Assembly (NCBI GenBank): GCA_963995505.1
Contig: OZ023186.1
Coordinates: 17,677,570-17,741,569, forward strand
From: Hypericum androsaemum
Taxonomy: Eukaryota; Streptophyta; Magnoliopsida; Malpighiales; Hypericaceae
Reading direction: 5' to 3'
Length of the DNA: 64,000 bases
Both the position numbers and the translations under genes were made by a program. Below are positions 63,469 to 64,000 of this stretch, in pieces (position 1 is the first letter of the stretch; every line of letters starts with the position of its first letter). The notes beneath the pieces are model-generated. The model did not search any database. It saw nothing but the letters and a program-made list of their open reading frames with translations, and was not told where the DNA came from.

Positions 63469-64000
63469 ATAACAGAAGTAGAGATATCAATAGAGAACAT
63501 GAGGACACGCGGAAAAAAAATATTTTTCTTTTTTAGGGAAGGGACATTCGTATTAAATGCATGTCGGGCGACACGCGGCTCAAGGGGACGTGGCTTGTGC
63601 ACCAAAATCTGAAAATGCCCCTAAGGACACGCAGATAGCCACCACCGTTGGATTTAGAGTCAAGCCTTTTTAGATGAATCAGATGGCTGGGATTCGTTCC
63701 TGCGTGGCATGGCTTGGGCCTATTAAATGCCCATACCAAATTCGGCCCGCACAAAAAGAGTCCAAATATCCATGGTTTTAAAACCCGGCCAGGAGCTACG
63801 ACCCGGAATTCCTACAGTTTTTCGGGTCGGCCGGTCGGACCACTGGTCGGACTAAAAATATTTTTATTTTTAAATATTTTAAATAATATATATATGTAGG
63901 TTAAAATATACTTATTTTCTATACAAAAAAGCAGACTTAATTTTTTATCTCTCCACTCTATAAATCTACTTTTTTATTTATTTATTACTTTATAAACTTG
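63469..64000. other. Window end, no gene recognised
   Basis: Mixed-composition sequence (63540-63850 moderately GC-rich), then AT-rich to the window end. No open frame with a recognisable domain. Confidence 0.5.

Noticed and set aside
1..64000. tRNA, rRNA, snoRNA genes or CRISPR arrays
   Set aside because: No cloverleaf-like or rRNA sequence was noticed, and regularly spaced repeats are minisatellites, not repeat-spacer arrays. A tRNAscan/Infernal run would be needed to exclude small RNA genes fully.

Overview
This window is AT-rich nuclear DNA from a flowering plant. The signs are GT-AG introns in every host gene, an organelle-targeted RRM gene, a two-exon A-type (CYP71-like) cytochrome P450, a fragment of a DELLA/GRAS gene, and a very dense load of plant transposons: Ty3/gypsy, Ty1/copia, LINE, hAT, pogo/Emigrant-like and Mutator-like elements. 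I cannot name the species from the sequence. There is no bacterial, CRISPR or operon structure.

Host genes that look intact are few: (1) a 155-aa RRM protein with a mitochondrial-type presequence, four exons, + strand, 1549-3284; (2) a small 93-aa unrecognised two-exon gene on the - strand, 21998-22418; (3) a 147-aa basic plant protein, two exons, + strand, 33407-34470; (4) a complete 504-aa cytochrome P450, two exons, - strand, 52589-55010. A second P450 copy (39005-51439, - strand) is a wrecked paralogue carrying a stop codon, a frameshift, a large exon 1 deletion and several transposon insertions. Two further P450 scraps lie at 55445-55600 and 58688-58795.

Layout: 0-1.3 kb holds a pogo-like and a hAT-like MITE. 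1.5-3.6 kb is the RRM gene. 4-5.2 kb is a LINE fragment cut by a decayed Ty3/gypsy element (5.2-12.2 kb), which abuts the start of an opposite-strand Ty3 element (12.2-13.3 kb). 13.3-15.8 kb is a mosaic of gene fragments: a piece of the 93-aa gene, a rearranged piece of the RRM gene, a 30-bp minisatellite with open frames, and the last exons of a hAT transposase. 16.2-19.7 kb is a Mutator-like element containing a solo LTR. 20.8-21.9 kb is a 550-bp tandem duplication. 24.6-32.4 kb is a copia remnant containing a second, structurally complete copia element. 35.7-37.0 kb ends in another LTR-like sequence. 37.1-58.8 kb is the duplicated P450 region with nested insertions. 59-63.5 kb is a run of foldback and Mutator-like MITEs.

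The most notable find is a Pack-MULE-like element (39636-40590) that carries a GC-rich DELLA/GRAS-domain fragment with a 188-codon open frame. It sits antisense in the intron of the broken P450 copy, and the intact paralogue supplies the empty insertion site. Also notable are two foldback Mutator-like elements that share a central GAG triplet tract, about 22 bp in one and about 460 bp in the other. All calls come from reading the sequence; no database search was run.
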